Positions 11,746 to 24,480 of a stretch of DNA of 64,000 bases are shown here, piece by piece. Below the pieces are notes generated by a model, which did not search any database, had not been told where the DNA came from, and worked only from the letters and a program-made list of their open reading frames with translations. The first letter of the stretch is position 1. The number at the start of each line of letters is the position of its first letter. This DNA is from Otis tarda (Eukaryota; Chordata; Aves; Otidiformes; Otididae): contig CM048552.1 in assembly GCA_026413225.1 (NCBI GenBank), positions 81,197,001 to 81,261,000 on the forward strand. The letters are read 5' to 3'. Made by a program: the position numbers and the translations under genes.

Positions 11746-11824
11746 AATAGAACAGAATATTTCAGTTGGAACGGACCTACAATGATCATCTAGTCCAACT
11801 GCCTCTAGTCCACGTGCCTATACA
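11746..11824 (-). mobile_element. CR1 3'-end remnant, minus strand
   Basis: AACAGAATATTTCAGTTGGA followed by acggacctac and GATCATCTAGTCCAACTGCC matches the reverse complement of the last 80 or so bases of avian CR1 elements. Only the 3' terminus is present, a common outcome of early reverse-transcription arrest. Confidence 0.85.
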
Positions 11825-14800
11825 TTCCTTTACTAATTTCTGTGAGGCTTTATATACCATAACTGCATATAGAATAAAGAAAAAGATGGGCATTTGGTAT
11901 ATAATTATTATTTATACTTAATTAGCTTCTGTCTATTTTTTGGTTTTTTTTCTTTCCTGTTGGTAGCATGTACTAGTATCATTAAACTTACAATGAGCCC
12001 AAGGTCTGCCATACAGGAGCTAGGGAACAAACTCATGCTATATTCCCCTGCAATAAATATGAAAGAAAAGTAGATTACGTGTTACATTTTGTTCTAGTTG
12101 TCCAAATGAATTATCCTGTGGAAAATATACTTGCAGACCTGATCCTGCAAAAATGTGTTTGCATACTTTATTTTATGCACTGTAATTGATCCTATTTGCT
12201 TCAGATGCCATGAGCTGTAAAATTTTCCCAGAAAAATTATTTCAGTATCAGACAAAGAAAATCTAGAAGTGGTCTCACATTCAATTCACTGCTATATATT
12301 TAATGTTTAAATTGCTACTTTCAGTTCAAGTCTCAAACTATGAGTGTAAAGTTGGTGAATTCCTGAAAAGACAGTTACAGTTTTGTATGCAGGTATGTTA
12401 CAATTATTGTTAAATTTATTAATTCTAAGGAGGATGTATACATTTTAAGATTGACAACTAAAATGCAAGCATGCTTCATTTTTCTGGCAGTAATGTGTAT
12501 TTAAAAACCAAACAAAATAAGACCAATTCAGTTGTTTCTCAAAATCAGGAAGTACCAAATGAGTCCAGTAAAAAAATCTGTAGTAAAATTATTGCCAGTG
12601 TAAGTCTACTAATTTTTTTTAATATTTTTTTTTTTTTTTACTGCACATTGCTGATGAAGATTAGTCAACCTACAATCTTGTAGAGAAGTGGAGGAACAGT
12701 AGGAAATAAGAAGTTTGATTTTTAAGGTCAAATTCAAACCATCTTTTTTTCTGGCAGGTATAAAGTACATATTCTGAAACAGTCTAACCTACTGTGTCTC
12801 AAGATTCAAAACAGAACTTAAAGTTTCTATCACAGTCTCTCTTTAGCGTTTCTTCAGTGAGAATTAAAGCCAGAATGCATAGCTTAGCCATACACCACAA
12901 AAATTGCCCCAGCAATTTAGTAATTATTGATGAAAATATGGTATTTCACAAGTCCAGGTGTTGTTTAAAAAACATGCAGTGATGGTTGTGGGGATTCTGT
13001 TCATTCTGTTCATCAGATTCTCTGATTTTGCGCATTTGCTTCTGAAAACACTTTTATTTAGAACTAAATTTTCTGGAATGGGAAGATTATAAGACTGGAA
13101 TGGACTTTCTGGGTTATCAAACCAATCTTTTGCTGTTATATATAATTCCTTTCCCAAGTGGTCATACAAGTGTCATTTTGAAACACTTAGAGTAATCCTT
13201 TCCCAATTTATGGCATGAGCTGTGTTAGGAACCAGTCAGTTCATGAATTTGCCATTCATACAGAGATACTATGTGAAGGCTAGGATGATCCTTGGCACCA
13301 TGGGCCTTTTTTTTGCCTAATGTTTGTTCTAGCCTAGTCCTCTGATCACAGGGTCAACCACTTCTCACTTCTTTACTACTTTCTTCACTAGAGGGTAATT
13401 GAATCCTAGCAATGCAGTTATTACTTTCCCAATAATTTATATTTCTGTCTATTGTATGTATCTGTATTTCTGTCTATTGTATGTATCTGTAAAAGTATTA
13501 GGAGACAAAACAAAACAGTTGTAATAATTTTATGTTAGTTTATTCTGCATCCATATAGAGCGATTAAAATGGGGTCACAAAGTGGAGAGGTTTTTGCCCT
13601 TCCAAGTTTTATTATCTTCTGTAATGTGGATATATTGTAATTCATTATTTTAACACATGGAATTGTTTGGAAATTCTTTCTGCAATCATCAATGAAGAGT
13701 TTTATGACCCTTTTTGCACAAGGAGCTTTGTCCAGTACCCATTGAAATAAACAGTAAAACTCCCATTATATTTTAGTGTGAATACAAGTGCCTCAAAAAT
13801 GTCAACTTCATCCTGGAACATAGAACTTTAATTGAATTTTCCTAGTTATTTTACAGGAATACTTGGTCTTTGAGTTATCCAGTTTGGAGTTTTTACTGTG
13901 GGGTCATTTGACATTTTAAGTAATTTAATTACTTGGATTTTTTTTTTTTTTTGCTTTCTGATTACTTATTCATACTAGATTTTGTGCAAGACATTTATGC
14001 ACTGTTTTCTCTTTGTGCTTAATTTTGTTTTTCCATTACTGTGGATGTCTTTTTAATGGCTACAGTACTGTGCATTTTGTGTTTTAAAATAATTATTTCC
14101 AGTAGTGTAAAATAAATAATTGAACTTGGTTCTGAAAGGGTGACTTCACATTAATGTGGAATAGATGATATTCAGTGTGATCTTGGTGCAGAAACTTTTG
14201 TTTCCTATAGTTTTTTAGATTTCTTTATTGGCATCTTTTCTACCAGCTTTACATATATAAAACCTTTCTTTTTTTTTTTTTTTAAATAAGCCAAGAGGTG
14301 GAGGAGATTCTAACTTATATTCTTCCTACTTTCCTACTTCCAAAACACTCAAAAACTATTGAAAAAGTTTTTTCATACTTAGCCTATAATTTTCTGTTCC
14401 AATATCTAAGTTTTGTATGAAAATTTGCTTGAGATAAATTTGGCTAATTAGAATGGGTATATAGATCTACTGGATCTGCTGTCTTAAAGACTAAAGATTG
14501 GAATAAGTAGAAGTAAGAGCATGAAGATGTGTTGCATTGAGTACCTGTCAATCACGTGCTTAGTTTCACCTCAGTTCAGATGAGGTGAGAGCACATCTTA
14601 CTTGATTTTTTTTTTCTTTTTATATTAAAGGTAAATTAAAATTTATTTTCCATGTGTTATCTGAAATATTCTTCTATTCTTGTATTTCTATGTATACATC
14701 ATTATTCTATTATGATTCTTTTATGTTTAAAAAAAGGATCTTTCAGTAGGTGCGAGGTAGTCCTCTATATGTCACTTTGCTTCACACCTTTTTTCTTTTT

Positions 14801-16527
14801 ACAACTATGTTTTTTAACCTTTGGCTGATATTTAGGTTTTTTATGGTTAAGATTTAAAATGCGAGTGATTAATCTTTAAAATACCAATGTTTTACTAGAA
14901 CCATATAGAGCTAGTTTTATAAAGACTGAATTATGCGCTATGAGAATAATGTTAAATATTTCATGTAACTGAAGCCAGTCTCAAAAATATTAACAGATCC
15001 TGTCCTTCAATGTATTTTAGTCCCTAGGAATTGTTTAATCCCCATCAATTAGTCCCTGAACAATTTTAGTCCCAACTTAATGGATAAAACTCCTTTTCAG
15101 AGAATGTTCAAGTAGAAAATTTATTAAATTACCTTTTAGCATTAAGTTAACGGTGACTAATTTTTAATCTTTCCCTTGCCTTCACCATACAAATAATATA
15201 TTAAGGATCTTAGTATTATTTACAAATTTGCAGCATATCTTTGGTTTGGATATTTTATTCTATTTCCTCTTTTTCTAGATCACAAGAGTAACTTGATTAA
15301 ATTGTATTTATTATGCAATACATTGAAATTCTCATTCACGTTATTTTGGTACCTGTTGGATCATTTGAATCAACATGGCTGCTGCAGAGAAGGATAAATG
15401 CAAGCATGAGGGATTCAGTACAAGAAAAAACAGTCACTCAAACTAGAATATGATTTAATTTTTCAAGACTGGTTGAAAATTAATTGCTGCCATTTCTGTT
15501 TCTTAAAGTATAGAAGTACTAGGTATGTCTCAGTTTCTTTATAAAATGTTAATTAAGCAATCCTTGCTTGATACTGATTTTTACATTTAAAGATACACTA
15601 TCAAACATACACCATTTGTTGCCTCAGTACTAAATACAGATATTTCTGATTTGAGTTCTTATTTTAGTATATGTGCAATCTACTCTTCTGTGTCTACCAG
15701 AAAAGAATTTTAAAAGGTTTGTGGAAAGTGGTAGGATGCTAAAAATTAAATTATGACCGAAGGTCTAATTCCAAATATTTCTGCTTTTAATTGTCTCAAG
15801 AAGCTCGGAGAACTAAGCTCTTAATAGATCCATTATGCTTTCGTGTCATGAAGTAATACATACATGGACTTTATTAAGACTACTTAAAAACAAAATTATG
15901 GTATTAAACCCTGGTACTTAAAAGTAAAAACTACTTGTAATATGCATGCCTTCAGCACGTCGTCCAGGCCAGGAGAGTCAAATGTTACTTTAAAGTGTTT
16001 ATGTAAACATTTTTAATAATGAAAACAAATAACAATGGCAGAAGCTTATCAGTTTCACAGCCTGTATTTTTCAGGAATACATTTTTTTCATGAAACATAC
16101 AGCTTTTTAGGCAATGTAAATGACATTTACTTTGAAAGAGAAGATAACATCTCTGACCAACTCTTTGAACCTGTGCCTGAGAGGATTATCATGAATGTTC
16201 ATATGAATTGAATAATTTTACTCTCTGTATCTTCCACTGAAAATACAGAGCCATAGCAAGATTAGATGAATAAATGCACTTGATACTATTGCAAGTTGTC
16301 AGCCGTACCGCTGTCTTCTTTTTTTGGTCAACAGCTGCAGCAGCAAGTAGAGCTTGCTGTAGTTATCCATGTTTGGTTCCCTGTTCATGCTACCCATGCC
16401 GTGGATCCCACAAGCTATGTAGCTGTCACGTGTTACACCATGATTTTTGGTGGAAAATAATGAGGATTTTTTTTAGGGTGAAGAATACCACCCAGGAGCC
16501 ATTTTCAGAATTGCTTTCATTATAAGC
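11825..16527 (+). other. Last CCDC91 intron, part 2
   Basis: This is AT-rich intron DNA with frequent T-tracts (for example near 12625, 13940 and 14270). It contains a perfect 25-bp tandem duplication at 13441-13490. GACCTGATCCTGCAA at 12136-12150 resembles an old sauropsid repeat motif. No exon or RNA gene was recognised. Confidence 0.6.
13441..13490. repeat. Perfect 25-bp tandem duplication
   Basis: The 25 bases at 13441-13465 are repeated without any mismatch at 13466-13490. The unit starts ATTTCTGTCTATTG and ends TATCTGT. Perfect identity suggests a recent slippage event or a length-variable site. Confidence 0.95.
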
Positions 16528-16550
16528 TTAGTGCCACAACTGAAAAAATA
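16528..16550 (+). repeat. Copy 1 of a 23-base dispersed near-identical pair
   Basis: This block reads TTAGTGCCACAAC then TGAAAAAATA. The same 23 bases with one C/T difference occur at 20048-20070 in the same orientation. The flanks also share shorter blocks (AGTTC and TTT-rich parts downstream). No known repeat family was recognised. Confidence 0.5.
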
Positions 16551-19500
16551 CAGTTCCTTTCTGAGATATGAAAGTTGCACAGAAGGCAACCTCATGCAGA
16601 GCAAAATATGCAGTGCTGCATTAGAAAGAACAAAGAAAAAAAAAAGCAGTAAAATTATTTTATTATGACAGCAGTTGACGGGCTCAAGGAATATTTATGC
16701 TCCCAAAGTATATATTCCCCCTCTTGGAGAGCAGTCATTCAAAGAATCTGCTCTTCTAGGCTCCTAACTCAGGACATCAGATCGTTTAGATGTTACCAAT
16801 TTCAAGCTACTGTGTAATACTGATTTAAGCAAGTATATGTCTGTTTGTCAGAGGAGACATCTATACACAGTAGAATGCCACCCAGAGAGTTCAAGCTGAA
16901 TCTTAGTTCCTCCCAGTATCTGCCACTCCCTGTTGCATGAGAAAGTTCAAGAATATAACTATCATACTTGCTTTCTGCCTGTTGTGTGTATGCCTGCCTT
17001 TCTGACAGTGGCTACCTCAGAGTAAGTAAGGTCTCACGACTTCTAAAATAGCTGCCTCATCAGTGAAGATGTAGAGCTGGGAAAGAAGAATGTAACCAAA
17101 ATACTGTGCAGCAGTTAGCCACTCTTTTGACTCACGCTAAACTGGGGAAAGTAAGAGAATTCACCTTCCAGTCTCCTGTTGTTCCTTCACTCATGTTCAG
17201 TAAGTGAAAAGTAGGCGAAGTGAGAAAAATAGCATAGTGTTTTGAGTTGTTTTTACAAATACACTTCATGTTTAATCACCTTAGGGATTACTTACAAATA
17301 GACGTGAAACTTTCAGACTGAAATGTGATTTTTTCATGTTGACAGTATCCTTGTAAATAGTCCAGAAACTAAGGCTGAAATCAATAAAAGTAAAAAGCAA
17401 AATCTTTCCAGGTGTCTTACAAAAATTCTAATGATCAAAGCAGTTAATTGGTCAGTACTGTACTTCAAACAAAGACCTGTTTCTAATTATTTGTTGTTAG
17501 AAAGGTCAGGAAATTCTTTGCTCTGCTTCATATTTTTTTTTAAACTTGGATAGTGTTCAGGCTTCTTCTACATAATCTGCAAATGTCATTTGCCTTTTGT
17601 TAAAAACTAGACATTGTTAACTCTTAAAATCACACAAATGTTAGGACGTTTTGTGGAATGGAGGTCTACAAAAGTATTCTGTTGTCCAATTCCAGTGTTT
17701 TTCTTGTCAGCCCTACAGATTGAATGTTGTTTATAGATCTCATGGTTCAGTAATTTACTGTTCATTCATTGCTATTGAATGTGTAAAAAAATATTAATTC
17801 AGTATATTATAATTTGCGTGTTGATAGCAGACAAAAAGGCAGTACTCTAATATTGTGCCTATTATTTATGTGCTTTTAATTTTTGTGACCATTATCTGTG
17901 CAAAGAAAAAGTGACTTCTTGTAGTTGGCATACATAGGAGAAAGTAAGCTGCAAGAGAGAAAGTTTTCTACCAAATAAATCTTGTGCTGAATAGGTTATT
18001 AAACGAGATTTTCTAAATGACAAAGATTTACTTCATGAGATAAGTACTTAGAGTAAGCATTTCTTGTATTTGTAGTTCCTGAACTACTTCCCACATAACC
18101 AGTCAGCAAGCAAATTTGATTTTTTTTTCTTTTACCCTGACATTCATCTTCCTTCAGGAAGACTTACTGCTTGTTTTCTGACAATAAAACTAATTATATT
18201 AAACAGTCACATTTTATATGCTACATTGTACACAGCTCTCATTGACTTCAAAGGTCATATTTTGGCCTACAGGGAAAGTTTACGTGTTAGGACTTGAACA
18301 ATCATTTGAATGACAGACTTGTTTTTATACAGCCCATGTTTCCCTGAAAGACACAGACACTTGTTGCAAATGCACTCCCATCCCAATTTAAGGGACAGAA
18401 GCTGGGAGCAAAGATATAACCACTGTAATGAAATTCACTGTAGTACTGTGTGTTCCCATATGATTTGTGCAGCTGTGCCTCATAACCTTTAGAAGAAAGC
18501 ATAACTAACACTGCATGTCTCTGACTAATATTTACCAAAATATAAGCGCACACTTCAGAATTGCGAATATCCAAATGAGATTTTTTGGGGGTTTAGTATA
18601 TCATAGGTCATTTTCTCTGATATTATGGAAACTAAGGACCTATTTCAATAACAGTATTTTATTTATATTTAAGAATCACTGGGAACCTGGTATAAGCCAT
18701 GTCTGTCTGTTTGTAAAGTGAAGAAAAAGCTGGCAAGTTTCTCTTCTGGCTTTGTATAGAGAAATTACTCCTTTAGTTTGGTAATAATACAATTACTTTT
18801 GGAAACTAAAATTCCAGGCCCATTTCCTGCTTCTCTGACCAGGTGCTTTCTGTGCAGTTTCGACCAGCCAGTGAGATGAGTGGGAGGTTACCTCTGTGGG
18901 GCCTTGACGTGTGCTAGGCCAGTCAGCTGAGCTATTTACCATGTCACTAGGAGAACTGGAAGTCGTATGGTTATGTCGAACATAATCTTGTTTTACTTTT
19001 ATGCCTTTGACTTCTGTTCCAAAATGTAACTTGCTCAATGAGTTGAGGTTACTGTATCTGGCTTTTAATTAACAGTTGTGAACTTGCCCAACAAAGCAGA
19101 GCAGTGAATATTTTTGTGCCTTTATTATGTAAAATTTGCATGTCTTTGGGGTTCATTTTTAATATGAAACAAGTTATTACAAGTATTTTCAATTCTGATT
19201 TTGCATTTTTAGCTTTGTTTAGATTCAGGACCAAAGAATTAATTAACCGATCTGAATTAACTTTTATTAGTAAATTAAAATATTAGAAATGGAAAAAGGT
19301 GATGAAAGGATGTAAAACTGAAAAGAAATGCTGTTATTTCTCCTGATACTAAACAAGTGATACCTTACATAAAAATCCCTCTCAAAAAAATCTTTAGAGA
19401 CATTACGTATAAATGCCTGCTCATTGTTCATTTTTCAATTAGATCTTCGTATTTGCTTAACTCCTCTCAGTTCATACTCCCTGGGGAAGAGTAGCTCTTC

Positions 19501-20047
19501 CTTATCAGCACATTTTATGATACTAGTGCAGGCCAGAGTTTGCTAGGGAATCTTCTAAGGACTAAGCTGTTTTTTGAAATAATATTAATCAGTTAAAAAA
19601 AAAATTGATAGTGATCATGGGAACATTTTTGGACAAGACATGTCAAACTTTTTCGGAAATAGATAGTTTTAGAAGATACGGAGAAAAATGCCTCTGTCTA
19701 CAAGGTTCATCATTCTTTAATATTTTAAGATAAGATTTTGTCATGAAAACTAGTATCTTGCATTCAGTTATTCAAAGTAAAGACTGCAAAAGAATCCTTG
19801 AAGTTCAGGGTGAATGTTCACTTTAACTAGATTTATCCACCTTTTTGAGGAGAGGCAATAAATTCTCTCAGGTTCTTCAGATTGTCTGAGGAAGTGTTTG
19901 TAATTCACTCCTGAAGGCTGGTCATATGAGAAGATATGTGTACCTCTACATAATTGCTCTGTTATTCATCCATCAAAATCATCACATAAAATGGTGAATG
20001 AAGTTTTTCTTAAACAAGTCAGACTAAAAGTTCTTCCTTTCCATATT
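16551..20047 (+). other. Last CCDC91 intron, part 3
   Basis: This is single-copy AT-rich intron DNA between the two copies of the 23-base pair. It holds only short chance frames of 60-90 codons. No mobile element, RNA gene or exon was recognised. Confidence 0.6.
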
Positions 20048-20070
20048 TTAGTGCCACAATTGAAAAAATA
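20048..20070 (+). repeat. Copy 2 of a 23-base dispersed near-identical pair
   Basis: This block reads TTAGTGCCACAAT then TGAAAAAATA, preceded by T at 20047. It matches 16528-16550 at 22 of 23 positions in the same orientation. It may be the surviving core of an old dispersed repeat. Confidence 0.5.
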
Positions 20071-21578
20071 TTTTAGTTCTTTATAATGTTGGCAAAAATG
20101 CCTTAGTTATTATATAGGTCATATAGTGTTCATAAGGAACTTGTCATTTATGACCTTTTTTATATTAAGAATTAGATCAAATTAATGGGGCAGATCAGCA
20201 CAGTAGAAGAGAAATAAGTCTAGTAGCTGAAACTGACTGTGATTGTAAAAAGTAATTTGAAAACAATATTATTACCAGAAAACACCTCAAATATCACTTT
20301 AGTAGAAAATAATGGCCCCTGTTATCAGACAGATAAAAGTCTATGGCGGGGGTTTTTTTTGCTATTTCTATTAGTGATTTTTACTTTTCTACTTTCAAAG
20401 ATTACTATCTCTGTAGAAAAATCTATATATGTAGTTGGTGTTTCTGCTACTGAGGAAATGTCACAAGGCTGGAACCATTTTCATCTTACCCATGCATCAA
20501 TCTTCAAGCTTATTATCTTAATTGTGACACATTGCAATTAAAGCAATTTTTATAGCATTTTGTCTTTCTATCCAACTAAGAGTTGACATAGACTTCAGCT
20601 ATTGCTTATCTATGTTTTATCTTTCCTGAAATTATTAAAATGGTTATCTTCTAGACATTTATTATTTAGGTGATATCTCTCAGCCTTATTTAGCTGAGAA
20701 TTCCTTGACCTACTCTCACTGATTGTACCTTTGCTTTCCTCTCTGTGCTTCTATACATGCATGATGTATGTACTTTTATGATACATCTATTGGCAGTAAC
20801 CATTGCAACTCAGCAAAATCTCTTTAAATTTGAATCCTAATGTATGTAGCTTTAAATCGGTGATAATTACATTATAAAAGCTCAGCTTCTCGGGGTGATA
20901 ATCACACTTAAATTATAAATTAATACTTTATTTATATTGCCTAAACTTCTCAACTCAACTCAACATTCAGTCTTTTTTTTTTTTTAACTCTTAAGTAAAC
21001 TTGCAAAATTACTCACTATTTCTGATAAAGTATCTATTCACACAACTAACTGGCATGATGATGAGAGGAAGTAAAAGAAGGAACCCTTTACCTGCCTTTC
21101 AGAAATGCACTGCGTGTGAACGTGAAATTATGTGCTTTGAAAGGCTTCAAAAATACTTACTAATGTCTTGGATTGAACAGAAAATGACTCTTACCATAAA
21201 CCACTACAGTAACTTCAGCAACTAGTCTGTATACATATAATCTCCAGATTTTTAAAATACATAGTTAACTTTATGGTTCTAAGAAGAGTGCTGATGTGCT
21301 TGCATGGTAAAAAGTTTTTACTGCTGACCCTTTTCAGCTATAGCTTAGAGCAGTATTATGGATCCAGCACTCTGCCTTCTTTCCAGTAATTTACTTCAGG
21401 AAAGGCTTTACAAGCACACATGATCGACTAACCAGTGCTTTCAGACTAAAATCCAGGAAGTCTGCAAATAAAAGTGGGGGTTTCTATGCAGTGATGTAGG
21501 CTAGGCCATGAATTTGCATCTACTTGGTCATACTTTGTTATTCATATTGCAGCGCTGATCTTAATGATTACTTTGCAA

Positions 21579-21606
21579 AATAAAGACCAAAAAAAAAAAA
21601 AAAAAA
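21579..21606 (+). other. AATAAA followed by an 18-base poly(A) tract
   Basis: AATAAA at 21579-21584 is followed four bases later by 18 A residues at 21589-21606. This arrangement resembles the 3' end of a retroposed, polyadenylated transcript. I found no convincing target-site duplication and no recognisable coding sequence upstream. A chance A-tract is also possible. Confidence 0.35.
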
Positions 21607-22689
21607 GCTTGGAATTCACTCAGTATATTGGGTAGAAGTCTAGAGTGTAACATAATTTCATATTCTTCAAGTGACCACTGTGTGTTAGCAGTTAAATATT
21701 TCCTAATGCGTCCTGTTAGAAGTCCTGGCACACCCTTTCCTCTGTCTCCTTGGTAAACCGGTAACTTCACCTTCTTCAAATTTTCCATTTCTCCAGTGGC
21801 AGGTAAGCTGTCTTTAATCACTACTTTGAGTTACATTTACAGTCTACTCTTTGAGTGAAATTTATTTGCAAACCGAATTCCCATCTGAGAGAAGTATATT
21901 AGAGCAGTGGTTATATGAGATGCTCCATACATCCTACGTAGATCCAAACTGCAATTTTTCCTATATAGGAGATAGTATCTATGTGCCATGTGGCATTACG
22001 GAAACTGAGGGTAAGGTAGGTACGATTGACGATTCCCTTTTTGGGCAAGAGATCCCAATTCCTTACCTAGGAGAGAGGGTATTTCATACATTTAATCTGG
22101 TACTCTCGGTCCATCTACATTGTGAGATTACAGAAAGCTACTGCTAGAGTCTCAGGAGAGAGACAGGAAAAAACCTAATAGCTGGAGCAGCGTGCTGTCA
22201 CCTTGAATGCAGTGTGTTTATGTAAAGAAGGTGGGAATAAGAGAGAGAACTTAAACAGATGTTCGTATGAAATGTTTCAGTTAGAGATTTATGACATTAG
22301 TGTATCTTATCACTGTGGAAAGGAAGGACCCTTCTTGAAAAAGAGATTGATGTCTTTCATTTATTGATCCATTTTTGTTAAATCACTCGAAAAATCATGC
22401 ATCAAAGCTAGGGAATTTATTTTTGAAGTCTTGTAGGTAAAGCTTATGCCCTTCAATGTTAGCCAGTTATTATCAGAATTTTGGTATGTGTTCTTGTTTT
22501 GCAAGTGTGCTTGATTTCAAGCATCAAGTACGGCTTTCTTCTGAAGGCTTATTATTTGAAGGCAAGTGCAAGTGGGAGAGGTTATAAAAATGAGTTTCTT
22601 TTAAGTTATTAATCTCAAATGAGTGATTTTTTTAATACCTGCTATATTTTAATATGACTTAGAACAAAATAGGGTGTCATTACCATTCT

Positions 22690-22920
22690 TGTTCCTGAAT
22701 GTTTGGCTTGGCATTTGATGCAAGGCCTCAATTGCAGGCTGAAGTGCCAGCAGCCGAAGCTGAAAACAAGACTGTGGTGGGAAAACTCAAGATTTAATTT
22801 CAGAAAGAGTGTTTATATTTTCCCTGGGGCCACATTAATGAGAGTCCAAACCCTAAATGTTACCACCAACACATTTTAACAGACCAATTTCCCAGTTCTT
22901 AAAGTGTAGTGTCACCTTGA
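22690..22920. promoter_or_regulatory. Candidate conserved non-coding element
   Basis: This stretch has mixed composition and no low-complexity tracts. It includes CCCTGGGGCCACATTAATGA at 22822-22841, and its texture resembles vertebrate conserved non-coding elements. This is a judgement from appearance only, because no alignment was possible. It lies in a long intron, next to which developmental genes such as PTHLH are known in other vertebrates. Confidence 0.22.
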
Positions 22921-24219
22921 CTTTTTTTCTTTTAACTTTTTCCCCTTCTTCTGACTTTAAAAGAAAAGCAACGAAGCTGTACCATTTTTGGCTGAACTCA
23001 GTGTAACGTTTGGGGAACACAAAGTTCTGTGTAATGCAACAAAATCACATTTAAAAACATTTAATCCTATCTTCTATTTCTGTATCAACTATTTTAATAG
23101 TTCAGCTTTAAGTTACTAATGCAAAACTTCATGTTACGACAAAACAATACCGCCATCTGGTATATACGTATGTGTTATAGGGGTCTACATACTGATGTCC
23201 TGAATCAGGCTGATATCAGAACATCTGTGCCGTGCCTAGGATGAACTTGTGACCAACAGAGAGAGTGCCAAGAGAGACAGTAGCGATGGGGTCACTGAGA
23301 GTTTCTTAGCTCAGTTTCCTGCTCCTTCAACTGGACCTGTTTTGTGGCTTTAATAGGATTAAAGAAACATTTACATTGAGGCTTTAGGAGCATTTTCACA
23401 CTGCTCCTTTACCCAATTCAAAAAGCAGTATAAATCCAAAGGATTAAATAAGGGATTTATGTAAAGTTGTAGTGTAAGATGAGTTGGTGCACCTGGCTCT
23501 CCTTTTTCTCCTCTGTGAATAAGCCATACTGAAGCAGTGTACTGCATGTGATACAGATGCGAGCTTGGCATTTTTTACTGAACTTTTAAATCTCCATAAG
23601 CTTTGAAATTATTGTTTCTTAAATATTAAAATGAAATGGTAGTTTCTGATGGAGGAATATAGTATTTCAATCTATAGATGCTATTAGACATTTTTCTTCA
23701 GAGGGTCTTATGGAATTTTTCTGCCACTTTTCAGTACTGAAACATCATGCATTTAAGAGAATTTTTAATTTCCTGGAAATTATAGTACTCAGTCTTTAAA
23801 AACGGAAAGGGGGAAAAAATACAATTCTCTGCCACTTACTTAGGTTCATTTAAATCTGAAGGAAATTGTTAAATAACCAAAATTATAATTCGCAAACTCC
23901 TTGAGTAATCATTTATGCTGATGAAAGCGATTTAGCTGAAACTACATGCATAACCTATTATATGTTTTTTGCAATTACTTTAGAGTAAAATGGCCAGAGC
24001 TTGAAATTCTTTACTTAAGTTTAAACTGTTTCATATATCCTTTTGTGCCTCACTGTATAAATCTACAAAGACCAAGATTATGCCTGTACTCTTTAGACAG
24101 GCGAGTTTCCAGATGAAACTGAAATCAAGTGGTGTTATTGCTGAGAAAATATTGTGCTATCAAAGCCAAAAGGGGAAAAAATAACAGGATTAATTACAAT
24201 GTTCAATGAGATGACTGGT

Positions 24220-24480
24220 TACTGCACTGTTTCAAAACTACCCTTGTAATTTAGATGCATTGTGTTTTTAATCCAATGTGCAGCATTATAATTACTGTAA
24301 GAGGTGTATCGGCTTTGGATTTGGTCTGCAGTCACATAATCATTCAACTTGCTCTGTGGATATAGACTGTTCACATTAATAAAAATTTGCAGTGTACGCT
24401 GTACTTATGTTGTGCAGATGTATCCATCAGTGGATCGCAGTGCTGTTTTTCACATCATTAGGGGATTAAGCAACACTTGA
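24220..24480. promoter_or_regulatory. Candidate conserved non-coding element
   Basis: The stretch contains ATTATAATTACTGTAA and other homeodomain-like TAATTA cores, with balanced composition and no repeat match. It resembles an intronic regulatory element, but the call rests on appearance alone. Confidence 0.2.

Noticed and set aside
13730-13775. AAACTCCCATTATATTTTAG-like text resembling an old sauropsid repeat
   Set aside because: The match is too short and decayed to support a call.
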